A DNA stretch of 64,000 nucleotides from an uncultured Flavobacteriaceae bacterium. GTDB taxonomy: Bacteria; Bacteroidota; Bacteroidia; Flavobacteriales; Flavobacteriaceae. A program made the position numbers and the translations under genes. The stretch's first letter is position 1; the number at the start of each line of letters is the position of its first letter. This document shows positions 1 to 9,309 of this stretch, in pieces. The stretch is taken from assembly GCA_947493175.1 (NCBI GenBank), contig CANLQD010000001.1:372001-436000 (forward strand). Reading direction: 5' to 3'. The notes under the pieces were generated by a model. It worked only from the letters and a program-made list of their open reading frames with translations. It ran no database searches and had not been told where the DNA came from.

Positions 1-34
1 TCATACGAACATCTCTCTCTTCATGGGAGAACAT
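1..34 (-). CDS. 5' end of an unidentified CDS cut by the window edge
   Basis: An ATG (reverse complement at 32-34) follows the stop codon of the ferredoxin-NADP reductase gene by two bases on the same strand and stays open to the window edge, giving only 11 codons (reading MFSHEERDVRM). The tight spacing suggests a further gene of the same operon. Too little is visible to name a family. Confidence 0.35.
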   Translation of the reverse strand, partial: MFSHEERDVRM

Positions 35-36
35 GC

Positions 37-1098
37 TTATTCAATGGTTTTGACTACTGCTTTGGGCGCCTCCTTTTTAGAACCGTCGAAACCGGTAACT
101 CCGCCAACGGTAGTATACTTCATAACATACTTCTTATCGGGATAAATACGTTTGTACGCACTTTGGCACATAAGGGTCGCTTCATGAAATCCGCAAAGAA
201 TCAATTTTAGCTTCCCTGGATAGGTATTGACATCGCCAATGGCATAAATTCCTGGGATATTGGTCTGGTAATCCAATGTATTATCGACCTTTATAGCATT
301 TTTTTCAATTTCAAGTCCCCATTCGCCAATCGGTCCCAGTTTGGGAGAAAGCCCAAAAAGCGGAATAAAACTGTCTACTGCCAACAAAATATCCTCGTTT
401 CCATTGGTCGTTTTTCGGACAAGAACAGATTCTAAACGTTTTTCCCCATTCAGACCGACTATTTCGGCCGGTGTAATTAGATTAATTTTTCCTTTATTTT
501 TAAGTCGTTGCACCTTCTCAACTGAATCCAAGGCTCCTCGAAACTCATTTCTACGGTGCACCAAAGTAACTTCTGACGCTACATCGGACAAAAAGATGCT
601 CCAGTCCAACGCAGAGTCTCCTCCACCGGCAATTACGACCCTTTTGTCTCGATATATTTCCGGATCTTTGATGATATAAGCGATACCCTTATCCTCATAA
701 TCCGTCAAATTTTTAAGCAGGGGTTTTCTAGGCTCAAAGCTACCTAACCCCCCAGCTATGGCCACAACAGGGGCATGGTGCTTAGTGCCTTTATTTGTCG
801 TAACAATAAACGACCCATCTTCTAACTTTTCAATGGTCTCGGCCCTTTCGCCCAAAGTAAAACCGGGTTGAAAAGGTCTGATCTGCTCCATCAAATTACC
901 GACCAAATCGCCTGCAAGGACCTCAGGAAATCCCGGAATATCGTAGATTGGTTTTTTAGGGTAGATTTCGGAACATTGACCCCCGGCCTGTGGCAATGCA
1001 TCGATCAAGTGGCACTTTAGTTGCAATAGGCCAGCCTCAAAAACGGCAAAGAGACCCGTAGGTCCCGCGCCGATAATCAATATATCTGTTTTAATCAT
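37..1098 (-). CDS. Ferredoxin/flavodoxin-NADP+ reductase, thioredoxin-reductase-like
   Basis: This 353-residue flavoenzyme should transfer electrons between NADPH and ferredoxin or flavodoxin in the cytoplasm. An FAD-binding GAGPTG motif lies at residues 10-15, a second Rossmann motif (AGGGDSALDW) for NADPH at about 157-166, and the C-terminal FAD contact IYAIGDV at about 284-290. The CxxC redox pair of thioredoxin reductases is missing, which places it with the YumC-type ferredoxin-NADP reductases of usual length. It lies downstream of mrp and the NifU-domain gene on the same strand, so a role in supplying electrons for Fe-S metabolism is plausible but inferred. Confidence 0.88.
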   Translation of the reverse strand: MIKTDILIIGAGPTGLFAVFEAGLLQLKCHLIDALPQAGGQCSEIYPKKPIYDIPGFPEVLAGDLVGNLMEQIRPFQPGFTLGERAETIEKLEDGSFIVTTNKGTKHHAPVVAIAGGLGSFEPRKPLLKNLTDYEDKGIAYIIKDPEIYRDKRVVIAGGGDSALDWSIFLSDVASEVTLVHRRNEFRGALDSVEKVQRLKNKGKINLITPAEIVGLNGEKRLESVLVRKTTNGNEDILLAVDSFIPLFGLSPKLGPIGEWGLEIEKNAIKVDNTLDYQTNIPGIYAIGDVNTYPGKLKLILCGFHEATLMCQSAYKRIYPDKKYVMKYTTVGGVTGFDGSKKEAPKAVVKTIE

Positions 1099-1176
1099 TC
1101 ACAAAGTCGGTTTAAACGCAACAAAACTAGCACGCTCTGGGTGTTTCTTATATGACAAATGTCAAATCTTATCCGA

Positions 1177-1416
1177 TTATGAGATATTGACCACTTCTTC
1201 TATCTGGGGAGCATATTTTTTAATGGTCATCTCAACACCGCTCTTCAGGGTCATTTGGTTTACTGTACACCCAACACAAGCACCTTCCAATTTTACTTTC
1301 ACAGAGGTATCGTTGTCGATAGATACCAAGGAAATGTCTCCACCGTCGCTCTGCAAAAAGGGACGGATTTCCTCCAATGCTTTTTCGATATTAGTTTTTA
1401 ACTCTTCCGATGTCAT
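1177..1416 (-). CDS. NifU C-terminal domain Fe-S scaffold protein
   Basis: This 79-residue protein is a stand-alone NifU C-terminal domain, a scaffold for Fe-S cluster assembly and transfer. The cluster-binding motif CVGC is visible after the FLQSDGGDISLV segment typical of the family. An upstream in-frame ATG at 1440 would lie inside mrp; I chose the ATG at 1416 because it follows the mrp stop codon (1420-1418) by one base, a usual spacing for translational coupling. It is co-transcribed with mrp, another Fe-S carrier. Confidence 0.9.
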   Translation of the reverse strand: MTSEELKTNIEKALEEIRPFLQSDGGDISLVSIDNDTSVKVKLEGACVGCTVNQMTLKSGVEMTIKKYAPQIEEVVNIS

Positions 1417-1417
1417 A

Positions 1418-2566
1418 TCACTTCTTCTTAACAGCAGCACAACCTGCCATAGTCGTTATTTTTATTGCTTCCGTCGGAGGAAGGCTTTTATTACGTGCTA
1501 CCACTTCCTGTACCACGTTCTTTGTCAATTCTTCGAATGCCGTCTCGATGGCAGTCGCCGTTTGCAATGCTGCCGGACGCCCTACATCGCCGGCTTCCCG
1601 AATGCTCTGCACTAACGGAATTTCTCCTAGAAAAGGTACTTCTAAATCTTCGGCCAGGTGCTGAGCACCTTTCTCCCCAAAGATATAATACTTATTGTTC
1701 GGAAGTTCCTCGGGTGTAAAATAGGCCATATTCTCAACAATACCTAGTACGGGTACATTGATGGAATCTTGCTGAAACATCGCCACACCTTTTCGGGCAT
1801 CGGCCAACGCAACCTCTTGCGGGGTGCTGACAACAACAGAACCTGTAACGGGCATTGCCTGCATAATGCTTAAATGGATGTCGCCCGTGCCGGGGGGCAA
1901 ATCGAGTATCATGAAGTCCAAGTCGCCCCAATGAGCATCAAAAATCATTTGGTTCAATGCTTTGGAAGCCATGGGCCCTCGCCAGATAACGGCTTGATTG
2001 GGCTGTGTAAAGAAACCGATGGACAACAATTTTACCCCATAGCTCTCAACGGGCTTCATCTTCGACTTACCCCCTACATTGACAGCCAATGGTTTCTCTT
2101 GCACCACATCGAACATAATGGGCATAGAAGGCCCATAGATATCGGCATCTAACAAGCCTACCTTAAAGCCCATTTTTGCCAAGGTTACCGCCAAATTCGC
2201 AGTAACGGTAGATTTCCCTACACCTCCTTTTCCAGAGGCTACCGCAATGATATTCTGAATACCCGGAATGGGTTTTCCCTTAATTTCATTGGCTTTCGGT
2301 TTAGTAGCAGTGGCATCGACTTTAATATTTACCTTGATTTTTGCTTTCTCATACACCTCTCGATGTATCATTTTTAGAATTTCGACCTCCGTCTTTTTAC
2401 GCGCCTGTAGGCTTGGATTTTTGATGGTGATATCGATTTCTACCTCATCTCCAAAAATCTGTACATTTTTTACCGCCTCACTCTCGACCATGTTCTGACC
2501 TTCGCCAGGAACGGTAATCTGTTCCAATGCTTTCAGAACTTCTTTCTTTTCTATTTTAACGGCCAT
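1418..2566 (-). CDS. mrp: Mrp/NBP35-family iron-sulfur carrier ATPase
   Basis: A 382-residue cytosolic P-loop ATPase that carries and delivers Fe-S clusters. The N-terminal MIP18/DUF59-like domain covers about residues 8-85, followed by the deviant Walker A GKGGVGKST at about 112-120 and a ParA/MinD-type domain with LDADIYGPSMP. The CxxC that bridges the cluster in E. coli Mrp/ApbC is not present at the equivalent place: after VENMAYF the sequence reads TPEELPNNKYYIFG. I believe this is common in Bacteroidota homologues, but cluster binding cannot be assumed. It is first in an operon with the NifU-domain gene. Confidence 0.92.
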   Translation of the reverse strand: MAVKIEKKEVLKALEQITVPGEGQNMVESEAVKNVQIFGDEVEIDITIKNPSLQARKKTEVEILKMIHREVYEKAKIKVNIKVDATATKPKANEIKGKPIPGIQNIIAVASGKGGVGKSTVTANLAVTLAKMGFKVGLLDADIYGPSMPIMFDVVQEKPLAVNVGGKSKMKPVESYGVKLLSIGFFTQPNQAVIWRGPMASKALNQMIFDAHWGDLDFMILDLPPGTGDIHLSIMQAMPVTGSVVVSTPQEVALADARKGVAMFQQDSINVPVLGIVENMAYFTPEELPNNKYYIFGEKGAQHLAEDLEVPFLGEIPLVQSIREAGDVGRPAALQTATAIETAFEELTKNVVQEVVARNKSLPPTEAIKITTMAGCAAVKKK

Positions 2567-2738
2567 TCCTTATCTATTCAAATTCATTCTAAATTACAAA
2601 GATACGCTATCATCAGGAGAAGCTAAAGGGTTGTGATTGAAAAGTAATATGGTACAATAGGATGGGTTGATGTGGTGTCGGGCAAAGATATACGGGTTAT
2701 TTTCCAACCCCCCTATTCTTTCAAAAGTTTACAAAGAA
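2567..2738. other. Intergenic gap after the ATL gene
   Basis: The stretch holds the 5' region of mrp (minus strand) and the 3' region of the alkyltransferase-like gene. I see no clear hairpin and no further gene. Confidence 0.4.
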
Positions 2739-3083
2739 TTACAACCTCGACTTTAGTTCGGTGAAAGGGTCCCAGAAATGCTTGTCAAAATCCTGGATTT
2801 GATTGTCGACTACCTTGATACCTTCGTTCTCTAAAAGCTGTTGCATCAAATTGGTACCATCAAAGTGATGCTTCCCGGTCAGCAATCCAATTTTGTTGAC
2901 CACTCGATGTGCCGGTATCTCTGGCATGCTACCTGCCCCGTTCATGGCCCAACCGACCATTCGGGCACTTCGGGCAGCTCCTAGGTATTTTGCAATGGCA
3001 CCGTAAGAGGTAACACGGCCATAGGGAATCTGTTTGGCCACCTCATACACTTTCTGAAAGAAATTTTTATTCTCCGGGCTCAT
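2739..3083 (-). CDS. Alkyltransferase-like (ATL) MGMT-family DNA-binding protein
   Basis: A 114-residue protein of the Ada/MGMT C-terminal fold, with the helix-turn-helix segment YGRVTSYGAIAKYLG and the minor-groove residues RMVGWAMN. The methyl-acceptor motif PCHRV of true O6-alkylguanine transferases reads PAHRV here, so the catalytic cysteine is alanine. That makes it an ATL protein, which binds O6-alkylguanine lesions and flags them for nucleotide excision repair rather than repairing them directly. The start at 3083 overlaps the LysE stop (ATGA); an alternative ATG four codons upstream is less likely. Confidence 0.87.
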   Translation of the reverse strand: MSPENKNFFQKVYEVAKQIPYGRVTSYGAIAKYLGAARSARMVGWAMNGAGSMPEIPAHRVVNKIGLLTGKHHFDGTNLMQQLLENEGIKVVDNQIQDFDKHFWDPFTELKSRL

Positions 3084-3709
3084 GGTTTGTAGCATATTCG
3101 AAACACGGTGATGACCAGCAACACAAGCATTAAGGCACTCAAAATATAATTGCTGTTTTTAGAAAAACCATCGCTCTTTCGTTCCATTTTATTAAAATAA
3201 AACACGTAAAGGTATAAAACAGAAAACGTTCCCAACCCTGCTGCGAGAACGAATGTAAGAATATCGGTCAGCTCGAACTTGATCCATCCGGAAGCATTCC
3301 ACATCGCATTAAGGCCACTGTAATAAGGAATGGTCAACAAGTTGACCGCTGCCAACAAAAAGCCCCTAAAATAACTGTTCTTTTTACTAACCGTAACTTT
3401 TTTTGGTATTTGTTTTTTGTTCTGCCGGGCCATCACAAAAAAGTAAATCGCAAAAAAGGCAAATACCCCCAGGGCTATCTTCAACAACCAACCGATCACT
3501 TCTGGGTTCCGATATAAAAACTTTGAAATCATGACCGCGACATAGGCCTGAAGTAGAATCATACTCGACACCCCCAAACTAAATATGACACCATTCAATT
3601 TCCCCTTTTCAACACTTACTTTGGCGGCGTTCATATTCAACAGTCCCGGGGGTACCGTAGCCATGGCAGCTGCCGAGAACGTAGCAAAGAAAAGAATGAG
3701 CAGGTGCAT
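3080..3709 (-). CDS. LysE-family amino-acid exporter-like membrane protein
   Basis: A 209-residue inner-membrane protein with about six hydrophobic segments and the family's N-terminal signature, ATVPPGLLNMNAAKVSV. The family exports amino acids or related solutes; the substrate is unknown here. The open frame extends upstream to 3826 inside trmB; I chose the ATG at 3709 because it comes one base after the trmB stop (3713-3711) and begins with a membrane segment (MHLLILFFATFSAAAMA). The gene sits between trmB and the ATL gene in a coupled operon. Confidence 0.82.
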   Translation of the reverse strand: MHLLILFFATFSAAAMATVPPGLLNMNAAKVSVEKGKLNGVIFSLGVSSMILLQAYVAVMISKFLYRNPEVIGWLLKIALGVFAFFAIYFFVMARQNKKQIPKKVTVSKKNSYFRGFLLAAVNLLTIPYYSGLNAMWNASGWIKFELTDILTFVLAAGLGTFSVLYLYVFYFNKMERKSDGFSKNSNYILSALMLVLLVITVFRICYKP

Positions 3710-3710
3710 G

Positions 3711-4403
3711 CTATTGAAACTTGAATTGGATATACGTAATCGGCTTTCCTTTTTCAAGGTACTGTTGTTCATAAAAGGTCTGGATTTCCAGAACCTCTTT
3801 TGGACTTCCCTCATTTTTATAAACATCGTGATTCGCGTATATGATGTTCATATCCAGACCATGTAATAATCCCAGGGTATAGCCATGCATAAACTCACTA
3901 TCGGTCTTCAGATGTACGGGTCCGTCTGGACATATGACCTTTTTGTATTTGTCCAAAAAATGCATATTGGTCATACGATGTTTGGTGCGTTTGTACTTGA
4001 TTTGCGGATCGGGAAACGTAATCCATATCTCGCTTATCTCATTTGCAGCGAACAAAAGATCCACCAACTCTATCTGGGAGCGTAGGAAGGCGACGTTATC
4101 CAGCCCTTCTTCCAGGGCGGTTTTCGCCCCCCGCCAAAATCGGGCCCCTTTGATATCGATACCTATGAAATTCTTATCGGGCTGAAGTCGTGCGAGTCCT
4201 ACGGTATACTCGCCCTTGCCGCAACCCAACTCCAAGACAATGGGGTGGTTATTTCCGAAATGGTCTTTCCAACGGCCCCTTAACGGGAATTTGCCTCCAG
4301 AAACATCGACCCTACTAGGTTGCAGTACATTTTTAAATGTCTCGTTCTCTTTAAAACGTTTCAGTTTGTTCTTGCTTCCCACGGGATGATTGCTTTGTAC
4401 CAT
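3711..4403 (-). CDS. trmB: tRNA (guanine-N7)-methyltransferase
   Basis: A 230-residue SAM-dependent enzyme that methylates N7 of G46 in the variable loop of tRNA. Visible motifs are the SAM-binding LELGCGKGEY, the acidic strand FIGIDIKGARFW, and the substrate-binding ITFPDPQIKYKRTKHR, which corresponds to the PDPWPKKRH motif of E. coli TrmB. Length is normal. It is the first gene of a compact operon with the LysE-like and ATL genes. Confidence 0.93.
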   Translation of the reverse strand: MVQSNHPVGSKNKLKRFKENETFKNVLQPSRVDVSGGKFPLRGRWKDHFGNNHPIVLELGCGKGEYTVGLARLQPDKNFIGIDIKGARFWRGAKTALEEGLDNVAFLRSQIELVDLLFAANEISEIWITFPDPQIKYKRTKHRMTNMHFLDKYKKVICPDGPVHLKTDSEFMHGYTLGLLHGLDMNIIYANHDVYKNEGSPKEVLEIQTFYEQQYLEKGKPITYIQFKFQ

Positions 4404-4449
4404 TCATTTAACTTTGAAATGGTATTATTCCTGCAAAGCTAGGAAAAAA

Positions 4450-5505
4450 CTACTCCTCGAAAGGACCCGTTTTCTCTAAAGTAAACGAAAACTCTGATCC
4501 CACCTCCTCAACACTTTCTACATAGATCTTTTCACCATGGGCCTCAATAATATGTTTAACAATCGAGAGTCCCAAGCCAGAACCTCCTTCATTGCGACTT
4601 CCACTTTTGTCGACCCGATAAAATCGTTCGAACAATCTGGGAATATATTGTTCCGGGATCCCTTCGCCATTATCGGTTACCCGAACGATTACCTTATTCC
4701 GTATCAAGTTTTCAACACTCACTTCTGTAGTACCCTTGGGTTGTCCGTATTTAATTGAATTCACCAATAAATTGGTAAGCACTTGTTGGATCTTTTCCCG
4801 ATCCGCATTCACGTAAATGGGTTCGGCATAGTCAATATCGAAGGTGAGCGTTATTTGTTTTTTGGCCGACTTCATCTCCAATAGTTCAAAGACACTTTGA
4901 ATCAGTTCAATTATATCAAACTCTGTACGCTCTACATTCAATTCCCCCGCCTCTAGCTTCGTAATCAAATCGAGGTCTTTCACAATATAAATGAGCCGCT
5001 CTACCGCTTTATTGGCCCGTTGCAAATACTTTTTCCGAACACTCTTGTCATTGATAGCTCCGTCTAAAAGTGTTTCGATATATCCCTGTACGGTAAATAG
5101 CGGTGTCTTTAGCTCATGGGATACATTTCCTAAAAAATCCTTACGGTATTCCTCCCGGATTTTAAGCGTATCGATTTCTATCTTCTTATCCTTGGCGAAT
5201 TTTTCGATTTCTGTCGTTAGGGTTTTCATGTCCGTGGTTATGGGATCGGTAGAAATCGTCGTAGACTCCAACAACGCCACATCATCGTATATTTTTTTGA
5301 TTCTCCGATAGATATACCGCTGTATGCGATATTGTAGAATTACGAACGACAGGCCAAAGAAAGAAAGGCTAAAAACTGCAATGAGCAACCAACTCGAAAA
5401 GTCAAAAAGATAAAGTAGGCCTCCCAATAGCATGGTGCAACAAAGAGTTAGAAGAAAGGCCGAACGGAAGGCAAATCGGTATGATTTTTTTAACTTAATG
5501 GCCAT
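4450..5505 (-). CDS. PhoR-like sensor histidine kinase
   Basis: A 351-residue membrane kinase. Two adjacent membrane segments (about residues 13-34 and 38-58) with almost no periplasmic loop precede a short linker, the phosphoacceptor H-box VSHELKTPLFTVQGY (His about 130), the N-box NLLVNSIKYG, and the ATP-binding DNGEGIP and GGSGLGLSIVKH boxes. The lack of a periplasmic sensor domain is typical of PhoR homologues that sense through another membrane complex. It is downstream of, and on the same strand as, an OmpR/PhoB-type regulator. Phosphate as the signal is inferred from this resemblance only. Confidence 0.85.
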   Translation of the reverse strand: MAIKLKKSYRFAFRSAFLLTLCCTMLLGGLLYLFDFSSWLLIAVFSLSFFGLSFVILQYRIQRYIYRRIKKIYDDVALLESTTISTDPITTDMKTLTTEIEKFAKDKKIEIDTLKIREEYRKDFLGNVSHELKTPLFTVQGYIETLLDGAINDKSVRKKYLQRANKAVERLIYIVKDLDLITKLEAGELNVERTEFDIIELIQSVFELLEMKSAKKQITLTFDIDYAEPIYVNADREKIQQVLTNLLVNSIKYGQPKGTTEVSVENLIRNKVIVRVTDNGEGIPEQYIPRLFERFYRVDKSGSRNEGGSGLGLSIVKHIIEAHGEKIYVESVEEVGSEFSFTLEKTGPFEE

Positions 5506-5599
5506 AGACTTCTTTTATATCTTGTGATGGTTTCGATACCACACAAAAATACAGGAATGTCCATTAGTTGCAAGCACAAGCAGTAAATACCATTTCTTG

Positions 5600-6289
5600 T
5601 TATACTACGAACTTATACCCTACCCCCTTAACGGTCTTGAAATGATCTTCCCCAATTTTTTCCCGAAGCTTTCGAATGTGCACATCGATCGTACGACCAC
5701 CGACAACCACTTCGTTGCCCCAGACACGATCTAAAATCACTTCGCGCTTAAACACTTTGTTAGGCTTTGAACTAAGCAAGGACAATAGCTCAAACTCCTT
5801 TCTAGGTAAAACAATCTCGACTCCTTCGTTTACAATTTTATATTCCTCGCGATTAATAACTAAATCCCCGACCTTAAAAATATCCTCTACTTCCGATTCC
5901 TTATTCTCTTTTAATCGACGTAAGAGAGCCTTCACCTTACTCACCAAAACCTTTGGTTTTATAGGCTTGGTAATATAATCATCGGCTCCTGCATCAAAAC
6001 CGGCCACTTGGGAATAGTCTTCGCCCCGAGCGGTTAAAAAGGTAATAATGGTCTGCTCAAGGCCTGGAGTTTCTCGAATAATTTCGCAGGCCTCGATTCC
6101 GTCCATTTCGGGCATCATCACATCCAATATAATCAAATGGGGTTCTTTCTTCTTGGCCTTCTCTACACCTTCTACTCCATTTTTTGCGGTAAACACCTGA
6201 TATCCCGCCGCAGAAAGATTATAACCTACGATTTCCAAAATATCGGGCTCATCGTCGACCAGCAGAATCTTTATCTCGCTCTTTTTCAT
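5600..6289 (-). CDS. PhoB-like OmpR-family response regulator
   Basis: A 229-residue regulator. The receiver domain has the acidic pocket VDDEP at about 11-15, phosphoacceptor Asp about 56 in LIILDVMMPEMDG, and the conserved Lys in ITKPIKP. The C-terminal winged helix reads PRKEFELLSLL and GGRTIDVHIRKLREKIG. I prefer the start at 6289 (MKKSEIKILLVDDEP) over the ATG at 6316, because receiver domains normally begin just before the first strand. It is divergent from the TonB receptor gene, and the shared intergenic region carries 11-bp-spaced repeats of the kind this regulator class binds. Confidence 0.88.
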   Translation of the reverse strand: MKKSEIKILLVDDEPDILEIVGYNLSAAGYQVFTAKNGVEGVEKAKKKEPHLIILDVMMPEMDGIEACEIIRETPGLEQTIITFLTARGEDYSQVAGFDAGADDYITKPIKPKVLVSKVKALLRRLKENKESEVEDIFKVGDLVINREEYKIVNEGVEIVLPRKEFELLSLLSSKPNKVFKREVILDRVWGNEVVVGGRTIDVHIRKLREKIGEDHFKTVKGVGYKFVV

Positions 6290-6348
6290 TTTTTGTTTGA
6301 TTGCGTTCCTCTTCAAATGTAAAGATAATACCCTTTGCCCAAAACGGC

Positions 6349-6417
6349 TTAACCTTCATTTAATGTGATAACATTAAGGTAACTCTGAAGAAATAAATGT
6401 TTAACATACACATAACA
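6349..6417. promoter_or_regulatory. Candidate response-regulator boxes between the PhoB-like gene and the TonB receptor
   Basis: TTAACC at 6349 and TTAATG at 6360 are 11 bp apart. TTAACA at 6401 and ATAACA at 6412 are also 11 bp apart. A perfect inverted repeat TTAATG-N6-CATTAA occupies 6360-6377. OmpR/PhoB-type regulators bind direct repeats with 11-bp periodicity, and Bacillus PhoP uses TTAACA-like hexamers. The assignment is by resemblance. Confidence 0.45.
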
Positions 6418-6469
6418 CGGCTTTTACAACCGCTAGCGTTCTTTGCAGCGAATTTTAAACCCCTGTACA

Positions 6470-9277
6470 TTGAAAAAATTCTCTTTAATTTTCGCACTTA
6501 TCTCCTGTATGTATATAAGTGCGCAAGATACCGGAAGTATTGCTGGTAAGTTGACCGATAAGGAATTGAACAACGAGCCCTTACCTTTCGCAAATATTCT
6601 TATTAAAGGTACTACTAAAGGAACTCAGTCTGACTTTGACGGTCTCTACGAAATAGCCAATTTGGAACCGGGTACCTATACTCTGGTTTTGAGCTATTTG
6701 GGATACGAAACTGTAGAAATACCTGATATAGCCATCGAGGCAGGCAAAGTTACCACGATCAACGTTCCTATGGGAGCCTCTGAGGGGGTTGCCTTGGAAG
6801 AGGTCGTTGTAACCACTACCGCAAGAAAAGATTCCGAAGTCGCATTGCTTCTCGACCAAAAGAAGGCCGTAGAGATCAAAGAAAGTATTGGAGCCGTGCA
6901 GCTTAGAAAAATCGGCGTGTCGGATGTTGCCACCGCTACGACCAAAATATCGGGCGTATCGAGTAGTGAAGCATCCGGAGATGTATTTGTTAGAGGGCTT
7001 GGCGACCGCTATTTGTCGACCACACTGAACGGCTTACCGATTCCTTCGGACGATGTGGAAAAGAAGAATATTGGTTTGGGGCTGTTCCCTACCAGAATTA
7101 TCCAAAATGTGAGTGTCAGCAAAACCTATGCTGCACAATCTTCTGCCGATCAATCTTCGGGAACGATCAACATTACCTCCAGGGAGCTTACGGGTTCCGA
7201 AGAACTATCGGTACGATTCCGCATCGGTGGTAATTCGAACGTACTTCAAAGCGGTGTACGTGACAATTTTAGGATTTCCCCGAACTCCAGAAATATTTCC
7301 TTTGGTTTCTATGACCAAAATCTAGAGACTCGAGAGTTAATAACCGAACAAGGTTGGAATACCCAACAGCAAGACAACCCGATCAATTACTCGTATTCGC
7401 TTTCTGCGGGAACTCGAATCAAAGAAAAATTCTCTGTATTCCTTACCGCTTCACAGACCCGTAACTATGAATATGCACAAGGGTTGTTCAGGGAATTCGG
7501 CAGAAATGCCCTTAGGGATACCATTACCGATGCAACTAATTATAGCACCAACACGAACACTACGGGCTTATTGGACCTGTCTTATAAAATCAACGATAAA
7601 AACAAAATCAAATCTAGTACCTTCTTCGTCAACAAACTTTCCGATCAGGTTTTTGAGGGAGGTCGAAACGGAGAGGCCTCTATTTTTGAGGAGACTGAAC
7701 CACCAGAAGGCTTATTTCAGTTTATCAGAGATCAAAACCTGAAACAAACCCGATTATTGACCACCCAGCTCCTGGGAACACATCAGATTGGTGAAAAGCA
7801 AACGCTTGCCTGGGCAGGAGGCTTTAATAAAGTGAATGCCGACGAGCCGAACCGTATTCGCAATGAAGTCAACTTCGACCCCGATGGTACGTTTGTACAA
7901 CTGGGAAGAACAGCCGATTTTCAACAGCGAAAATCAAAGCAGACCATCGAGGATGTAGAATTTAACGGCTATCTTAAAGACGTCATCCGTCTTATTGAAG
8001 AAGAAGACAAATCGGTTAAGGTTGAAGTGGGTGTCAATTATAGAAATAAGACCCGTGATTTCAACTCGCAATTTATCGGAGTAAGGGAAACCGCTAGAAA
8101 TGCCATCAACCCACCTTCCATAGACAACCTTGGAAGTATTTTTCGACAATCGAACTTTGATGCGGGACTCTTAAGACTTAATGTGTTGATCCCTGATTTT
8201 TATGAGGGGGAACTCGACTCCAAAGCTGCATTTGTAGACTTTAATTGGGGACAGAAAAAGTGGAACATCAACGGGGGACTTCGCTATCAAGCAGATGACA
8301 TCGATGTTAGCTATGACGTAGGAAATATTAATCCTAGGGAAGGGTCGGCCAACAAATCATACAACAATTTGTACCCCACGGCCAACATTAAGTATGATGT
8401 AAACGAAAAAAATGCCGTTCGATTTGCCTTTAGCCGTACCATTACATTACCGGAATTCAAGGAAATCTCCCCGTTCGAATATGTGGCCCCGACCGGACAA
8501 GTTACCCGGGGTAATCCGGATATCGAGGCTTCCACCGATATCAATTATGATTTAAAATGGGAGTATTTTCCATCGGCCGGCGAACTTATTTCTTTAGCAA
8601 CATTTTACAAAGACATTTCCGACCCTATCAACACGGTACAAGACCGTGGGGCTGCCGGTGTATTCTCCTATTTCAACTCAGGAGAGAAGGCAGAGGTCTT
8701 TGGAATCGAATTGGAAACGAAATTAGATCTGATCAAACCGACAACAAATGAGGAAGATGATACCACCTCTGGTTACGGTTTAAACCTTAATTTCAACGCT
8801 TCCCGCATGTGGCATACGCAAGATTTGAAGGAAGTTAGGGATGCGGATGGCAACCTTGTGAGAACGTTTCGTTACAAAGGCTTAACAGAGACCGATCTTC
8901 AAGGAGCTTCGGACTGGATACTTAACACAAGCTTAAACTTTTCCACATCTTCAGACAACCCCTTTTCAGCATCTTTGACTGCGAATTATGCATCTGACAA
9001 AATTTTTAGTTTGGGTTCTGCACTCAATCAGACCAACACTAATATCGAATTTAATGATGCCATCGTAGAACAAGGTTTTGTAGTACTAGATGCTGTGATG
9101 AGCAAGGAAATAGGAGAACATTTGACCATTCGATTAATTGGGAGAAATCTTCTAAATCCAGAAATAAAAAGAACGCAACTAGTAAGATCAAGTTCCGGTA
9201 TCGAAACGGAAGAAATTGTTCGATCTTACACGGTAGGATCTCAATTTAGCCTTGGTGTGAGCTATAATTTTAAATGA
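6470..9277 (+). CDS. TonB-dependent receptor with N-terminal carboxypeptidase-regulatory-like domain
   Basis: An outer-membrane active transporter of about 935 residues. A Sec signal (KKFSLIFALISCMYISAQ) is followed by a carboxypeptidase-D-regulatory-like domain at about 20-105, a plug domain (VFVRGLGDRYLSTTLNG) and a 22-strand-type barrel ending in SLGVSYNFK. There is no in-frame ATG at the signal peptide: the likely initiator is TTG at 6470, with another TTG at 6443 as an alternative. The gene lies next to a PhoR/PhoB-like pair and is followed by a surface lipoprotein gene without a SusD homologue, so it may be a phosphate- or phosphoester-responsive uptake system. The substrate is not shown by the sequence. 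Confidence 0.85.
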   Translation: MKKFSLIFALISCMYISAQDTGSIAGKLTDKELNNEPLPFANILIKGTTKGTQSDFDGLYEIANLEPGTYTLVLSYLGYETVEIPDIAIEAGKVTTINVPMGASEGVALEEVVVTTTARKDSEVALLLDQKKAVEIKESIGAVQLRKIGVSDVATATTKISGVSSSEASGDVFVRGLGDRYLSTTLNGLPIPSDDVEKKNIGLGLFPTRIIQNVSVSKTYAAQSSADQSSGTINITSRELTGSEELSVRFRIGGNSNVLQSGVRDNFRISPNSRNISFGFYDQNLETRELITEQGWNTQQQDNPINYSYSLSAGTRIKEKFSVFLTASQTRNYEYAQGLFREFGRNALRDTITDATNYSTNTNTTGLLDLSYKINDKNKIKSSTFFVNKLSDQVFEGGRNGEASIFEETEPPEGLFQFIRDQNLKQTRLLTTQLLGTHQIGEKQTLAWAGGFNKVNADEPNRIRNEVNFDPDGTFVQLGRTADFQQRKSKQTIEDVEFNGYLKDVIRLIEEEDKSVKVEVGVNYRNKTRDFNSQFIGVRETARNAINPPSIDNLGSIFRQSNFDAGLLRLNVLIPDFYEGELDSKAAFVDFNWGQKKWNINGGLRYQADDIDVSYDVGNINPREGSANKSYNNLYPTANIKYDVNEKNAVRFAFSRTITLPEFKEISPFEYVAPTGQVTRGNPDIEASTDINYDLKWEYFPSAGELISLATFYKDISDPINTVQDRGAAGVFSYFNSGEKAEVFGIELETKLDLIKPTTNEEDDTTSGYGLNLNFNASRMWHTQDLKEVRDADGNLVRTFRYKGLTETDLQGASDWILNTSLNFSTSSDNPFSASLTANYASDKIFSLGSALNQTNTNIEFNDAIVEQGFVVLDAVMSKEIGEHLTIRLIGRNLLNPEIKRTQLVRSSSGIETEEIVRSYTVGSQFSLGVSYNFK

Positions 9278-9309
9278 TGTTCTTAACATTTTAACAAACA
9301 CTATTACTT

